Below are positions 17,103 to 26,331 of a DNA stretch of 64,000 bases, piece after piece. The first letter of the stretch is position 1. Every line of letters starts with the position of its first letter. The translations under genes were made by a program, and so were the position numbers. A model generated the notes under the pieces. It did not search any database, was not told the origin of the DNA, and saw only the letters and a program-made list of their open reading frames with translations. The DNA is from Chromatiaceae bacterium (lineage in GTDB: Bacteria; Pseudomonadota; Gammaproteobacteria; Chromatiales; Chromatiaceae), in the NCBI GenBank assembly GCA_024235175.1, contig JACKMX010000004.1:310001-374000 (forward strand), read 5' to 3'.

Positions 17103-18246
17103 GGCCGCTCCATTCCGGGCAGTCCAGCTGGTACAGGGTGTATGGGGTATCGCCGGTCAGTTCCAGCGCCTGTTGCAGATAAGATTTCTCCCGTTCGCTC
17201 AAGTCATCCACCAGCATGTTTAACAGGGCTGGATAAACCCTTTCATGATAGTCGTAATCCGGTTCTACGCGCACGCTGATCCGGCCGCCCTCCTCTTCCG
17301 GCAGGGCTAAAACGAGAGTGATCCATTGATCCGGGAACAGGCGGTCGTCGGCCAGTTCCTCCCATCCTGACTCGCGCGACCAGCGCATCCTGCGGGCGAT
17401 GACATGCTCGATTACCGCGTCGGTCGCCCGGCCTTCCAGCCGGATCAGAACACGCGGCGTCACATAAGTAGGCAGGGCGTGGCCGGCCCCGGTATTGCCC
17501 GCGCGCAGCCTGATTCCCTCCCGGGTCCGCCGTGCCTCGACCGTGAGCGCGCTCCGGATGGTCTGGCGGTCGTGTATGCCTTTAAAGCCATGTTGCTTCT
17601 CCGGCATGTGGCAGGCCTGACATGTCACCCCCTCCCGAGCATAGCGGGACTGCCGCCACTCCACGTAGGTGTTCTCCAGGGGCTTGCCATTGACCGAAAA
17701 GCCCGACTCGTCGAACTGGTGGCAGGGGGCACAGAATTCGGCTTGGCGGAACAGGGGCTGCTCCGAAACCTGGCCGTGGGGCGTCTCGGCGACGGTCCGT
17801 GGGCCGTGCCGCACATGGGCGCGGACATGGCAGGTGGCGCAATCCACGCCGGAACGGACCAGCGTGCTGTCCAATCCCTGCTTCCACCATTGGTCCACCA
17901 TCTCCTGGCGGGGGGCGTGACAGGCTAGGCAGTCATCCTGGGTGGCTGCGTCGAAGGCCCCGAGCTGGCCGAGCAGGCCGGGGGTTACCGCTGTGGCATG
18001 CAGCGAACCCTTCCAGGCCTCCCATTGGGGTTGGTGACAGGGACGGCAGCCGTCCGCCGATAGATTGGCGATGATCTCCTCGGCACCCGGCGGCAGCGGC
18101 GGGGCATTGCCTTGGAGGGGGATCGGGCGTTCCCAGTAGGGATGGTCCGGGAGGCTGGACGGTTCCTGCGCCGGCAAGGCGGCGCAGACAGCCACCAGAA
18201 TGACGCCCAGCAATGCGGTTGCCAAGGTGGGGGAAATCCCCGTCAT
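17074..18246 (-). CDS. Exported pentahaem cytochrome c
   Basis: About 390 residues with a signal segment (LATALLGVILVAVCAALPA) and five CxxCH haem sites: CRPCH, CLACH, CATCH, CAPCH and CQACH. A beta-rich C-terminal part includes AGNTGAGHALPTYVTPRVLI. The same overall plan, including a HALP motif after five haems, occurs in the cytochrome at 37389-38255, so the two are paralogues. It is the first gene of the set 1 sensor operon and its stop overlaps the next start by 29 bp. An electron-carrier role in respiration is likely. The start is moderately certain; a longer frame begins at 18306. Confidence 0.88.
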   Translation of the reverse strand: MTGISPTLATALLGVILVAVCAALPAQEPSSLPDHPYWERPIPLQGNAPPLPPGAEEIIANLSADGCRPCHQPQWEAWKGSLHATAVTPGLLGQLGAFDAATQDDCLACHAPRQEMVDQWWKQGLDSTLVRSGVDCATCHVRAHVRHGPRTVAETPHGQVSEQPLFRQAEFCAPCHQFDESGFSVNGKPLENTYVEWRQSRYAREGVTCQACHMPEKQHGFKGIHDRQTIRSALTVEARRTREGIRLRAGNTGAGHALPTYVTPRVLIRLEGRATDAVIEHVIARRMRWSRESGWEELADDRLFPDQWITLVLALPEEEGGRISVRVEPDYDYHERVYPALLNMLVDDLSEREKSYLQQALELTGDTPYTLYQLDCPEWSGHEAPCEETP

Positions 18247-18293
18247 GCCCCGGCCAGCAAGCGAAGGACTCCATGTGGCCGAGCATTCATCCC

Positions 18294-18383
18294 TTACCTC
18301 TCCCAATCCGGACGCAAACCTAATCGGCCCATGCGGCGAAATACATTGGCACCTACACGAATCGCTATTTTGCTTTGCCTCAT
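18294..18383 (-). pseudogene. N-terminal fragment of a second ArsJ-type GAPDH gene
   Basis: The minus strand encodes MRQSKIAIRVGANVFRRMGR followed by LGLRPDWER and a stop. This lines up with the start of the GAPDH at 4322-5323 (SITVGINGFGRMGRLGLRAGW). Everything beyond residue 29 is missing. It lies downstream of the phosphatase at the end of the second ars operon, which therefore once probably continued into gapdh-arsJ. Confidence 0.7.
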
Positions 18384-18471
18384 TATCTTTTCAAATTCGA
18401 TTGCTTATAGAAGTTTTCCGGCCACAAACCGGCTTACTCTTGGTCGCATTGGTATAAATTCAAATTTCGGC

Positions 18472-18984
18472 CTAGCTCCCTCCTTCCAGCGCTGCACACG
18501 CCTGTTGCAGGTAGTCTGTGTGCACCGCAAGCCTCAAGGCATAGGGTCGCACTGCCTTCACCTGATCCAGAATCTGATCGTGGCTCATGCCGCGTTCGCA
18601 TAGGATGATTGCCGCCATCAGACTGGTCCTGCCGGAACCGCCTTTGCAGTGAATTGCCACTGTGCCGGATCGATCCAGGATCTCGAACACTTGGTTTTTA
18701 CCGGTCTCCCACGCCTGTCTGAACTCCTCTCCCGGCGAGGTATCCTCTACGATGGGAAAGTGGAACCACTGCAGGTCTATGGTTTGACAGACGTCCGGCA
18801 GTTCTGTGACCCCGTTGCTCGCCATTTCATCGTTGGGCATCACAGTGATTACCGCCTCTGCTCCAGCGGCCCTCAACTGTGCCAGTGACTCTTTCAGACT
18901 TACCCCTTTGGTGCCGGGACAGGGGGTAAAAATAAGGTGACCCTGGTCCGGTAAGGCCAAAACATCATAGGGGTGTGTACTCAT
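18472..18984 (-). CDS. Dual-specificity/CDKN3-type protein phosphatase in ars operon
   Basis: A 170-residue phosphatase. The catalytic P-loop is AIHCKGGSGRTSLMAA, matching CX5R, with an upstream general-acid region around HFPIVEDTSPGEEFR. It is the last gene of the arsR-arsC-acr3 operon, 17 bp after the thioredoxin-like gene. Genes of this kind are known in some gammaproteobacterial ars operons, but their substrate is unsettled; acting on a phospho- or arseno-metabolite is only a suggestion. Confidence 0.88.
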   Translation of the reverse strand: MSTHPYDVLALPDQGHLIFTPCPGTKGVSLKESLAQLRAAGAEAVITVMPNDEMASNGVTELPDVCQTIDLQWFHFPIVEDTSPGEEFRQAWETGKNQVFEILDRSGTVAIHCKGGSGRTSLMAAIILCERGMSHDQILDQVKAVRPYALRLAVHTDYLQQACAALEGGS

Positions 18985-19001
18985 GTCGCGTTACCTCGCA
19001 T

Positions 19002-19241
19002 TTAGTTCTTGCTGACCCAACTGCGCACCTGATCCGGACCGGGAAGCCCGCCTGCATGTACGACCTTTCCATCCAGGACAACACCAGGCGTGGACATCAC
19101 CCCGTAGCCCATGATCTGTTCCATGTCGGTGACCTTTTCCAACTCTATTTCCACCCCGGCCTGCTCGGCAGCAATGCTGATGAGCTTGGCGGTCGTCTCG
19201 CAGTTCTTGCAGCCTGAACCCAGTACCTTGATATTTTTCAT
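19002..19241 (-). CDS. Thioredoxin-3 family small redox protein
   Basis: A 79-residue protein, KVLGSGCKNCETTAKLI at the N-terminus with redox CKNC, then DMEQIMGYGVMSTPGVVLDG, which contains the cis-Pro loop of the fold. These small thioredoxins occur in many arsenic operons and may reduce ArsC or handle arsenite. It lies between the GDCCVxC and phosphatase genes and has a clear GGAGG ribosome site. Confidence 0.93.
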   Translation of the reverse strand: MKNIKVLGSGCKNCETTAKLISIAAEQAGVEIELEKVTDMEQIMGYGVMSTPGVVLDGKVVHAGGLPGPDQVRSWVSKN

Positions 19242-19266
19242 TCTGATTACCTCCTAAAAAATCGTT

Positions 19267-19497
19267 TCAATCACAACAGCCGGCGCTGCAACATGTGTTT
19301 TTGCCCTCCAACTGCACAGGCGGACACGGCACAGAGCCATAGGAGCAGAACACGCAGCAGTTGCCTTGCAACGGCCTGAGGAGTTCCCCGCAACCCTTGC
19401 ATTCGTAGTACCATTGGCAGGCGTCGTTCGGCATAGTCTCTTCAGCGACATGACCGCACTTGGGACAGGTGATCGTGGATTGCAGAATGACCGTCAT
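19267..19497 (-). CDS. GDCCVxC-domain small Cys-rich protein
   Basis: A 76-residue protein with many Cys: an N-terminal zinc-ribbon-like pair (ITCPKCGHVAEE and YYECKGCGELLRP), then the signature GNCCVFCSYGSVPCPPVQ, and a CCSAGCCD tail. The family is found next to mercury and arsenic resistance genes and is probably a soft-metal binder. Within the operon it lies between rhodanese and thioredoxin. Confidence 0.93.
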   Translation of the reverse strand: MTVILQSTITCPKCGHVAEETMPNDACQWYYECKGCGELLRPLQGNCCVFCSYGSVPCPPVQLEGKNTCCSAGCCD

Positions 19498-19520
19498 GGC
19501 ATTACTCGTTGTTCCAGGCG

Positions 19521-20435
19521 TTAGAGCTCGTAATCCCCGCTATAGGGCTTGCCGCCCTCGACGACGGGAAGTGTCAGCTCATTGCCCCAGTGCGACCAGC
19601 CGCCGTTGTACAAGCGTACATCCTTCACACCCAGCTGCTTGAGCTGCAGGTACGCCAGGCTCATGCGAAAGCCATCATGGCAGTACACGTAAACGGTCTT
19701 TTCTTTTGGAATACTCTTGTACAACTCAGCCAGACCATCGTCCGACAGCCATTTTTGCGACTGGGTATCTGTACCATCCAGGCTGACGATATTGACCGCA
19801 CCCGGAATATGCCCGCCCTGGATCGAGTGACGAATCACCTCACCGGTGTACATATCCTTAGGACGAGCGTCGAGCAGTACGACATTGGGATCCCGGCGCG
19901 AGACGACATCGTCGTAGACGTCCGTCCACTCGACCAGCAAATCGTGAGTGGCAGGTTTGAGCGTCACCGTACCGGTCTGGCGTTCGGCCGGCTCTTTCTC
20001 CAAATCATTGAAGGCCGACCACTCGAGTGTGCCGCCATCGAGAATCTTCACCTGGGCCATATTGAAGCCGTACAGCTCGAGCATGAAGTACAGACGTGAA
20101 GTAAGCGCCGTGCGTGAGTCGTCATACAGCACGATAGTCGAATCATTGTTCACGCCCCAACTGCGCAGGCGATCCTGGAATACCTCGTGCGAGGGAAAAC
20201 GCATCAACGGCACCGCGTGGTTGTCACCCAGATCCTTGAAGCGCTGAACCTGGACCGCGCCCGGTATATGTCCGACCGTGTAGTAGCGGTGCGGGTGATA
20301 ACGCACTTCCAACACGACGAGGCTCTCGTCCTCAATGTGCTCGGCCAGCCAGTCGGCATCGACCAGAAAACCGGGCCGCGCGTAGGCCGCGGACCATAGG
20401 CTCCAGAGCAGAAGCGAAAGCACTGTTTTTCTCAT
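19521..20435 (-). CDS. Exported two-domain rhodanese in ars operon
   Basis: 304 residues, starting MRKTVLSLLLWSLWSAAYAR (Sec signal). The first domain has FLVDADWLAEHIEDESLVVL; the second carries VLLDARPKDMYTGE and the active-site loop VYVYCHDGFRMSLAY. Its ATG overlaps the acr3 stop (ATGA). A rhodanese in an arsenic operon could supply sulfane sulfur for thioarsenate chemistry or protect against sulfur stress; this is inference. The remnant at 9048-9262 is a broken paralogue. Confidence 0.9.
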   Translation of the reverse strand: MRKTVLSLLLWSLWSAAYARPGFLVDADWLAEHIEDESLVVLEVRYHPHRYYTVGHIPGAVQVQRFKDLGDNHAVPLMRFPSHEVFQDRLRSWGVNNDSTIVLYDDSRTALTSRLYFMLELYGFNMAQVKILDGGTLEWSAFNDLEKEPAERQTGTVTLKPATHDLLVEWTDVYDDVVSRRDPNVVLLDARPKDMYTGEVIRHSIQGGHIPGAVNIVSLDGTDTQSQKWLSDDGLAELYKSIPKEKTVYVYCHDGFRMSLAYLQLKQLGVKDVRLYNGGWSHWGNELTLPVVEGGKPYSGDYEL

Positions 20436-21538
20436 TTGGTTTCCTCGTGGGCGTTGGCCCTGGTGGCCCCGCGTTCGTACCAGTCCCGTGTGGCATTGAC
20501 GATTTTCACCACCGACAACATCACCGGCACCTCCACCAACACACCAACCACGGTGGCCAACGCAGCACCCGAATCGAACCCAAACAGCACGATGGCGGCG
20601 GCGACGGCGAGTTCGAAGAAGTTGCTCGCGCCGATCAAAGCGGAAGGGGCGGCAACGCAATGCGCCACGCCAAATCGGCGATTGAGCAGATAGGCGAGCC
20701 CCGAATTGAAATAGACCTGTATCAGAATGGGCACCGCGAGCATCAGGATGACCAGCGGCTGGTTCAAAATCTGCTCGCCCTGAAAGCCGAACAACAAAAC
20801 GAGCGTCGCCAGCAAAGCAATCAGGGAGATGGGCTGTAATTGATCCAGCCGGGACTGTAATGCCACTTCTCCACCCATCTTAAGCAGGCGTCGCCGCCAC
20901 CACTGGGCAAACAGCACCGGCAACAGGATGTAGAGCACAACAGACAGGAAGAGCGTATCCCAAGGCACCGTGATCGCCGACAGGCCGAGCAGCAATCCAA
21001 CAATCGGCGCAAATGCGAACACCATGATGGTGTCGTTCAACGCCACCTGGGTCAGGGTGAAGTTGGGATCACCGTCGGACAGGCGGCTCCAGACAAACAC
21101 CATGGCCGTACAAGGTGCAGCCGCAAGCAGTATCAGTCCGGCGATGTAGGCGTCGAGCTGTCCGGCCGGCAGGTAGGGCGCAAAGAGACCGCGAATAAAC
21201 AGCCAGCCGAGCAATGCCATCGAGAAAGGCTTGACCGCCCAGTTGATGAAGAGCGTCACGCCGATGCCCCGCCACTGCTCTTTCACCCGGTGCAGGGCCC
21301 CAAAGTCGACCTTTAGCAGCATCGGGATGATCATCAGCCAGATCAGCACGGCTACCGGCAGGTTCACCTGCGCCACTTCCATCTGACCGATAGTCTGGAA
21401 TGGCGCCGGAAACCAGTGCCCCAACACTATACCCACGATAATGCACAGCCCGACCCAGACCGTCAGGTAACGCTCGAACAGGCTCATCGAGCTTCCCGCA
21501 GATCGTTTCGCGGTCACCTCACACTGTACGCTCATCAC
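20432..21538 (-). CDS. acr3: ACR3 arsenite efflux permease
   Basis: A 368-residue member of the BASS superfamily with about ten helices. The hallmark is LLAAAPCTAMVFVWSRLSDG with the essential Cys; also FGVAHCVAAPSALIGASNFFELAVA. It extrudes arsenite across the inner membrane. The start overlaps the arsC stop (ATGA), and the stop overlaps the rhodanese start. Confidence 0.97.
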   Translation of the reverse strand: MMSVQCEVTAKRSAGSSMSLFERYLTVWVGLCIIVGIVLGHWFPAPFQTIGQMEVAQVNLPVAVLIWLMIIPMLLKVDFGALHRVKEQWRGIGVTLFINWAVKPFSMALLGWLFIRGLFAPYLPAGQLDAYIAGLILLAAAPCTAMVFVWSRLSDGDPNFTLTQVALNDTIMVFAFAPIVGLLLGLSAITVPWDTLFLSVVLYILLPVLFAQWWRRRLLKMGGEVALQSRLDQLQPISLIALLATLVLLFGFQGEQILNQPLVILMLAVPILIQVYFNSGLAYLLNRRFGVAHCVAAPSALIGASNFFELAVAAAIVLFGFDSGAALATVVGVLVEVPVMLSVVKIVNATRDWYERGATRANAHEETK

Positions 21539-22068
21539 CTGTCTCCCATTTCTGCGGATTCGGGGACCGCTAGCCCGACATGGCCTATTTCACTCAGTTT
21601 TTCCTTTAACTCTGACTTGCCAAGTGATTCGAGCGGAAGATCGACAAAAATAGCGATACGATTCCGAAGCATTTGGAACGCCTTGGCAAAGGCTACTTCT
21701 TTCACTCGGTCATCACCATTCACGGCGACCGGGTCCTCAACGCCCCAATGCGCTGTCATCGGGTGACCAGGCCAGATCGGACAGATCTCCGCAGCGGCCT
21801 GATCACAGACGGTGAAGACGAAGTGCATCTGCGGGGAGCCAGCCCTCTCGAATTCCACCATCTCCTTGCTGCGCAGCCCATCGGTCGACAAACCATGACG
21901 CTGCAACTCGCGAATCGTCAGCGGGTGGACTTCTCCTTTGGGATGACTGCCCGCGCTAAAGCCACGGAATCTCCCCTGTCCCAAGTGATTAACCAGGCAC
22001 TCTGCAAAGATGCTACGGGCAGAGTTGCCAGTGCAGAGAAACAGCACATTAAGTGGTTGGTCTGACAT
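21535..22068 (-). CDS. arsC: Arsenate reductase ArsC (low-Mr phosphatase type)
   Basis: 177 residues. The P-loop FLCTGNSARSIFAECLVNHL holds the first catalytic Cys, and the second and third are in FTVCDQAAAEICPIWPGH. This is the phosphatase-fold arsenate reductase, longer at the C-terminus than usual (about 140-165 residues), with an extra tail after LRNRIAIFVDLPLESLG. It makes arsenite for ACR3 to export. Confidence 0.96.
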   Translation of the reverse strand: MSDQPLNVLFLCTGNSARSIFAECLVNHLGQGRFRGFSAGSHPKGEVHPLTIRELQRHGLSTDGLRSKEMVEFERAGSPQMHFVFTVCDQAAAEICPIWPGHPMTAHWGVEDPVAVNGDDRVKEVAFAKAFQMLRNRIAIFVDLPLESLGKSELKEKLSEIGHVGLAVPESAEMGDR

Positions 22069-22133
22069 AGTCGGTTCCTACGGCAAGTGCGCGGAAGTGA
22101 GAGTGTCGAATGCCAATAGAGCACGGTCCATCA

Positions 22134-22487
22134 TCAGGCACACTGGGTTGCACCAGGACGGTTCGGCATGTCTTTCAATGCGGCGAGATCCCGCGTAAAC
22201 GGAACCACTCCCCTCACACCATTTGCCGTTTCCTGCAACACATTGCTCACCCAGACGGGAAGCTCGGGATTGATCCGGTAATGAATCCACAGCCCCTCGC
22301 GGCGATCACTCACCAGTTCCGCCTCACGCAGGTACGCCAGATGACGGGATATGGTCGGCTGGGCCGCGCCGATGGCGTGCGTCAGCTCGCAGACACAGAG
22401 CTCTTCATGTTCAACGAGCAAAAGCAAACAGCGCAGGCGTATTTCGTGTGCGATAGCGGGATAAAGTGTCGAGGGGGATATATTCAT
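22134..22487 (-). CDS. arsR: ArsR-family repressor of the arsC-acr3 operon
   Basis: 117 residues. The metalloid site is ELCVCELTHAIGAAQPTISR with the Cys pair in CVC, and a winged-helix follows (HLAYLREAELVSDRREGLWI). The ATG at 22487 gives a normal N-terminus; a TTG at 22523 is possible but would place the operator inside the gene. A perfect palindrome lies 9 bp upstream, so the gene is autoregulated. Confidence 0.94.
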   Translation of the reverse strand: MNISPSTLYPAIAHEIRLRCLLLLVEHEELCVCELTHAIGAAQPTISRHLAYLREAELVSDRREGLWIHYRINPELPVWVSNVLQETANGVRGVVPFTRDLAALKDMPNRPGATQCA

Positions 22488-22495
22488 ATGGACGA

Positions 22496-22517
22496 ATATA
22501 TACACTATCGTATATAT
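22496..22517. promoter_or_regulatory. ArsR operator palindrome
   Basis: ATATATAC-ACTATC-GTATATAT, perfect 8-bp arms with a 6-bp centre, just upstream of arsR. Such AT-rich dyads are typical ArsR boxes. Confidence 0.75.
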
Positions 22518-22634
22518 CGTCAATTACATATAGTTGGCGAGTCACGAATCTAACTCAACTCATGCTTGCGTTAGGATAGTCGTTGCACAGGAGATAGATC
22601 ACCTTACGATGTAGCACATGCGTTCAGGAGCAAC

Positions 22635-23966
22635 CTATTCGTAATCACTCAATCCCAGTTTGCGCATTTTATCCCACAAGGTTTTCCGGCTGATGCCAAG
22701 CGCGGCGGCGGTATCAGCGATCCGCTCCCCGTTGTCAACAAGCACCCGGCGAATGTAATCGCGCTCACACTGTTGGATGTAGTTGGCCAAACTCTCTTCA
22801 TGCTGTCCCCCGCTCCCGACCAGCACCCGCTGCCAGCTGTCGCCAAACAGATCCTCGGGTGCCAGCACATTCGATTGACTGAAGACACAGGCACGTTCGA
22901 GACAGTTGCGTAGCTCGCGGATGTTGCCGGGCCAGGGGTAGGTGAGTAGTGCCCGCTCGGCTCGTGAGTGTAGAACACATGGCCTGCGCCCTGCGTCCAC
23001 TGCGAGTTCGTCGAGGATCAGCCGCGTGAGCCAAAGAATATCCTCTGGGCGCTGACGCAACGGAGGGATGTGTAAGTTCACCACATTGATACGATAGTAG
23101 AGATCCTCACGAAATGTCCCCTCGCTCACCATGCCGGCAAGATCTTGATGGGTGGCGCAGATCAGGCGGATTTCGACCCGCGTCGCCTGTTCGGCGCCGA
23201 TACGTGTGACGCAGCGCTCCTGTATAGCGCGCAGCAACTTGACCTGCATGGGCAGAGGCATATCGCCGATCTCGTCGAGAAACAACGAACCACCGTTGGC
23301 CTGCTCGAACAGGCCGCGCTTGTCGCGCACCGCCCCGGTGAAGGCACCCTTAACATATCCGAATAACTCGGCTTCGATTAACGACTCGGGAATAGCGCCG
23401 CAGTTTACCGCGACGAAAGGCTTGCAACCTTCGGGATCACCCACCTGATGAAGTGCGCTCGCCACATACTCCTTACCCACACCCGATTCTCCCGTCACCA
23501 GCACCGTCGAAGCGCTGGCAGCGATACGTGGAAGCGCTGCTTCAATGGCTTTCATGCCCGGTGAACCACCCAGATAGAGAGAACCGTCACTGCCGACTAT
23601 CGCCAGTCGTTCGCATAGCGCAGTGACTTTATCGAGCAGTTCCCCGACATCAAAGGGTTTGGTGAGGTAGTCTTCTGCCCCAAGCTTGAGCAGACGCACC
23701 GCCTGATCGACAGCTCCATAGCCGGTGATGAACAGAAACGGCGGAGGCGCCCCCTGCTCCAGCAGAGTACGGTAGAGTGCCTCTCCAGTGGTATCCGGCA
23801 GCTGTATGTCGCTGACAACCACATGACATCGCGGCTGGCGCAGGGCACGCAGGGCGCTCGCACCTTTCTTGTACCATTCGCAACTGAAGCCCGCCACCTC
23901 AAAACGCTCCGCCAGCGCTTCACCCAGAATTTCATCATCTTCGATCAAACAGATGCGGTAACTCAC
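22635..23966 (-). CDS. Sigma-54-dependent response regulator (set 2)
   Basis: 443 residues. The receiver has VVVSDIQLPDTTGE; the AAA+ domain has GESGVGKEYVASALH (Walker A), canonical GAFTGA and GGSLFLDEIGDMPLPMQ. The helix-turn-helix reads TAAALGISRKTLWDKMRKLG, nearly the same recognition helix as regulator 3. I propose it binds the GTTAC-N6-GTAAC palindromes at 26308-26405 that precede the divergent molybdoenzyme operon. Confidence 0.95.
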   Translation of the reverse strand: MSYRICLIEDDEILGEALAERFEVAGFSCEWYKKGASALRALRQPRCHVVVSDIQLPDTTGEALYRTLLEQGAPPPFLFITGYGAVDQAVRLLKLGAEDYLTKPFDVGELLDKVTALCERLAIVGSDGSLYLGGSPGMKAIEAALPRIAASASTVLVTGESGVGKEYVASALHQVGDPEGCKPFVAVNCGAIPESLIEAELFGYVKGAFTGAVRDKRGLFEQANGGSLFLDEIGDMPLPMQVKLLRAIQERCVTRIGAEQATRVEIRLICATHQDLAGMVSEGTFREDLYYRINVVNLHIPPLRQRPEDILWLTRLILDELAVDAGRRPCVLHSRAERALLTYPWPGNIRELRNCLERACVFSQSNVLAPEDLFGDSWQRVLVGSGGQHEESLANYIQQCERDYIRRVLVDNGERIADTAAALGISRKTLWDKMRKLGLSDYE

Positions 23967-25426
23967 GCCGCCTCATCCTCTGCTTCGTCGATGGGGAGGG
24001 TAACGGTAAATCGTACCGTCTTCGACTCGCACAATACCTCGATTCGCCCCTGCATCTGTTGTACCAGCTGATAAGTCACCCATAACCCCAAGCCATGGCC
24101 ACCCTCCTGGAAGGAGACAAATGGCTCGAACAAATGCCCCAACCTGTCCGCAGGAATCTCACCACTGTTCGCCACTTCGATCTGCAGTTTGGTGGCCGAT
24201 GCCACGACCGCCCCTTTCACCCAACCGCCCTCACCGGCCGCCTGCAAAGCGTTATTAAGCAGGTTAATCAGCACTTGGCGCACCGAACCGGCGGGGATCG
24301 GAACACACTCGGGCAACTCTACGTTAAGTTCCAGTCGGACGTGGCATTTCGTGGCGATCGGTTGCAACAAGGTGCGGACATCTTCGATGTCTTGAGGGTC
24401 CAGATCGCGCTTCTGCTGGCGTGCCTCCACCAGCAGCGCTGCCACTGTGTCGCGCACCTGCAGCAATCCGCGTTCAATGAGCCCCAATGTCCGCTGAGCA
24501 CGCTCGTCCAGCGCACCGCGCTGCTTCAACGTATCGATTGCCGTCAGCATACCCGCCAGCGGATTGTTGATCTCATGGGCGATACCCGCAGTGAGTCGAC
24601 CCACTGCCGCCAGCCTCTCCGCACTGACAATTCCGCGTTCCAGCAACTCCTTTTCATGCAGAGCCTCGACCATCCGATTGTAGGCCTGATAGAGCCGTCC
24701 CAATTCATCCTGATAATCGTAGAGCCCGGGCTCCGCATGTTCGGGCAGATTTTGCTGAATGTCTTCCATGCGCTGCGTCAGGCGGATCAGGGGGAGCGCC
24801 ATACGATGGCCCCAATACCAGTTCACCGGCAGCAGAACGGCCAATACCAACAGACCGAAAAGGGCGGCCCCGATGGCACTGCGCAGGAACATGACGCTGA
24901 GTGCCGAACGCGAATAGGCAAGCACCAATGTACCTAAGCGTGCCCCACCATCGAGCATGGGAATGGCGACGAACAAAAACTCTGACTCCTCCGGCTCGAT
25001 GACAACCATCGGGTCGATCCTGTGCGGAGCGATGGCATCCGCAAGTTGTGCGAACTCACCCCCTGCCGAAACGAGTTCGGTCAACATCGGCAAACGATCC
25101 GGATCGCTGGCGACGAAGATCCGCAAATCCGGATTCACCACAAAAGCCATTTCGGGCCTGACCGGGTTTTCAATGTCTGTGTTTCTGAACGGAGCCCGCA
25201 CGATCTCGAACCCCCGCCACACGTCATCATGCAATAAGGGCGCTACCAACGTTTGCGCCAAGGTCGAGCCCAAGGCATCGGCGCTGGTAATTAAGGCCGA
25301 CTGCAGATCCTGGTAGGCGCGGTACATCAGCGCCCCCGATACAGAAAGCGCGGAGACGACGATCAATGCGCCGCTCCACAGCGGGATCTTGTGCTTGAAG
25401 CTAAGATCGAAGAACCGCCGAATCAT
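23963..25426 (-). CDS. Membrane sensor histidine kinase (set 2)
   Basis: 487 residues. Two membrane helices (about 14-34 and 185-205) bracket a periplasmic domain; a HAMP-like segment follows. The phosphoacceptor box is AAVGRLTAGIAHEINNPLAG. The ATPase shows RQVLINLLNNALQAAG and GGHGLGLWVTYQLVQQM. The G1 segment is weak (EVANSGEIPADRL instead of DNGxG), a variation also seen in kinase 3 (ENDGEAMEQ). The start overlaps the binding-protein gene by 4 bp. It resembles AioS/ArxS-type kinases in layout. Confidence 0.94.
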   Translation of the reverse strand: MIRRFFDLSFKHKIPLWSGALIVVSALSVSGALMYRAYQDLQSALITSADALGSTLAQTLVAPLLHDDVWRGFEIVRAPFRNTDIENPVRPEMAFVVNPDLRIFVASDPDRLPMLTELVSAGGEFAQLADAIAPHRIDPMVVIEPEESEFLFVAIPMLDGGARLGTLVLAYSRSALSVMFLRSAIGAALFGLLVLAVLLPVNWYWGHRMALPLIRLTQRMEDIQQNLPEHAEPGLYDYQDELGRLYQAYNRMVEALHEKELLERGIVSAERLAAVGRLTAGIAHEINNPLAGMLTAIDTLKQRGALDERAQRTLGLIERGLLQVRDTVAALLVEARQQKRDLDPQDIEDVRTLLQPIATKCHVRLELNVELPECVPIPAGSVRQVLINLLNNALQAAGEGGWVKGAVVASATKLQIEVANSGEIPADRLGHLFEPFVSFQEGGHGLGLWVTYQLVQQMQGRIEVLCESKTVRFTVTLPIDEAEDEAA

Positions 25427-26331
25427 GCGGGATTGTATTCGCCGAAAACCCGCATCATCTCTGCGACACTGTTATAGAGACTGGGTGATTCAATACTGAA
25501 GCCATCCAGATTAAGTCGCTTGAGCAGTTTACGACCTTCAAAATCTTCCGGCATGGCGAGCAGCATCTGCTGCATCTCAGTGAATCCGCTTTCGTCCACG
25601 TTCTTGACGTGCGCCACCATGGGAGGAAAGCCGTAGCCGGGCGAACGCCAGACGATGCGTGTTCGATCAGTCAACTCCGGTTCTTGAATCGACAGGGTAT
25701 CCCAGACGAAACTATCCACCGCCCCGCCGTGTGCAAGACCCGATGCCACCGCCTCGACCACCTTGCGGTGGGACCAGGTGAAGAAGCTCTTGTGGAAAAA
25801 ACTTGCCGGGTCTTCACCCAACAAATGGATCTGATAACGGGGCACCAGGTATCCCGAGTTGGAGTAGGGATCGGCAAAAGCGAACAGCTTGCCGCGGAGA
25901 TCTGCCATAGCCTGCATCTTACCATCACGGGCATTGACGATGAGATACGAGTAATAGACCGGCTGCCCATGATAGAGCGGTACAGCCAGCAGGCGCAGCA
26001 GATGACGCAGATGCAGATAGGGGTAGTCGCAGACCCAGGCGAAATCGAGCTGGTTCAGCCGCAACAGGTCCATGGTTTCGCGATAACTGTCGCGTTGGGT
26101 GAACTCCACTTTCCGTCCGAGGTGACGAGTCATATAGAGACGCCAATCCTCCAGCAGCGAATGCTGATCGTGGAGAAAAGCCGGGGTCATTCCAAATCGA
26201 ACGCTGATGGAATTTGCCCAAGCGGACTTCACGAATCCGGGAACTCCACTCCCGGCAGAGAGAAGAGCGAGAGGGAGGGTCGCCACCGCCTGCACCAACC
26301 GCCTTCTGTTACGACTTTGTAACCCATTCAT
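25423..26331 (-). CDS. PhnD-like periplasmic binding protein (set 2 sensor, AioX/ArxX-like)
   Basis: 302 residues with an N-terminal Sec-type signal (VATLPLALLSAGSGV). The ligand-binding fold shows FGMTPAFLHDQHSLLEDWRL, FTQRDSYRETMDLLRLNQLD and FAWVCDYPYLHLRHL, then AFADPYSNSGYLVPRYQIHL. Cys101 lies in the binding loop; the arsenite sensor AioX uses a Cys at about this position (Cys106), so a thiophilic ligand is plausible. Next to the ars operon, arsenite is the best guess. One GTTAC palindrome (26308-26323) overlaps its first codons, so the gene is probably autoregulated. Confidence 0.88.
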   Translation of the reverse strand: MNGLQSRNRRRLVQAVATLPLALLSAGSGVPGFVKSAWANSISVRFGMTPAFLHDQHSLLEDWRLYMTRHLGRKVEFTQRDSYRETMDLLRLNQLDFAWVCDYPYLHLRHLLRLLAVPLYHGQPVYYSYLIVNARDGKMQAMADLRGKLFAFADPYSNSGYLVPRYQIHLLGEDPASFFHKSFFTWSHRKVVEAVASGLAHGGAVDSFVWDTLSIQEPELTDRTRIVWRSPGYGFPPMVAHVKNVDESGFTEMQQMLLAMPEDFEGRKLLKRLNLDGFSIESPSLYNSVAEMMRVFGEYNPA

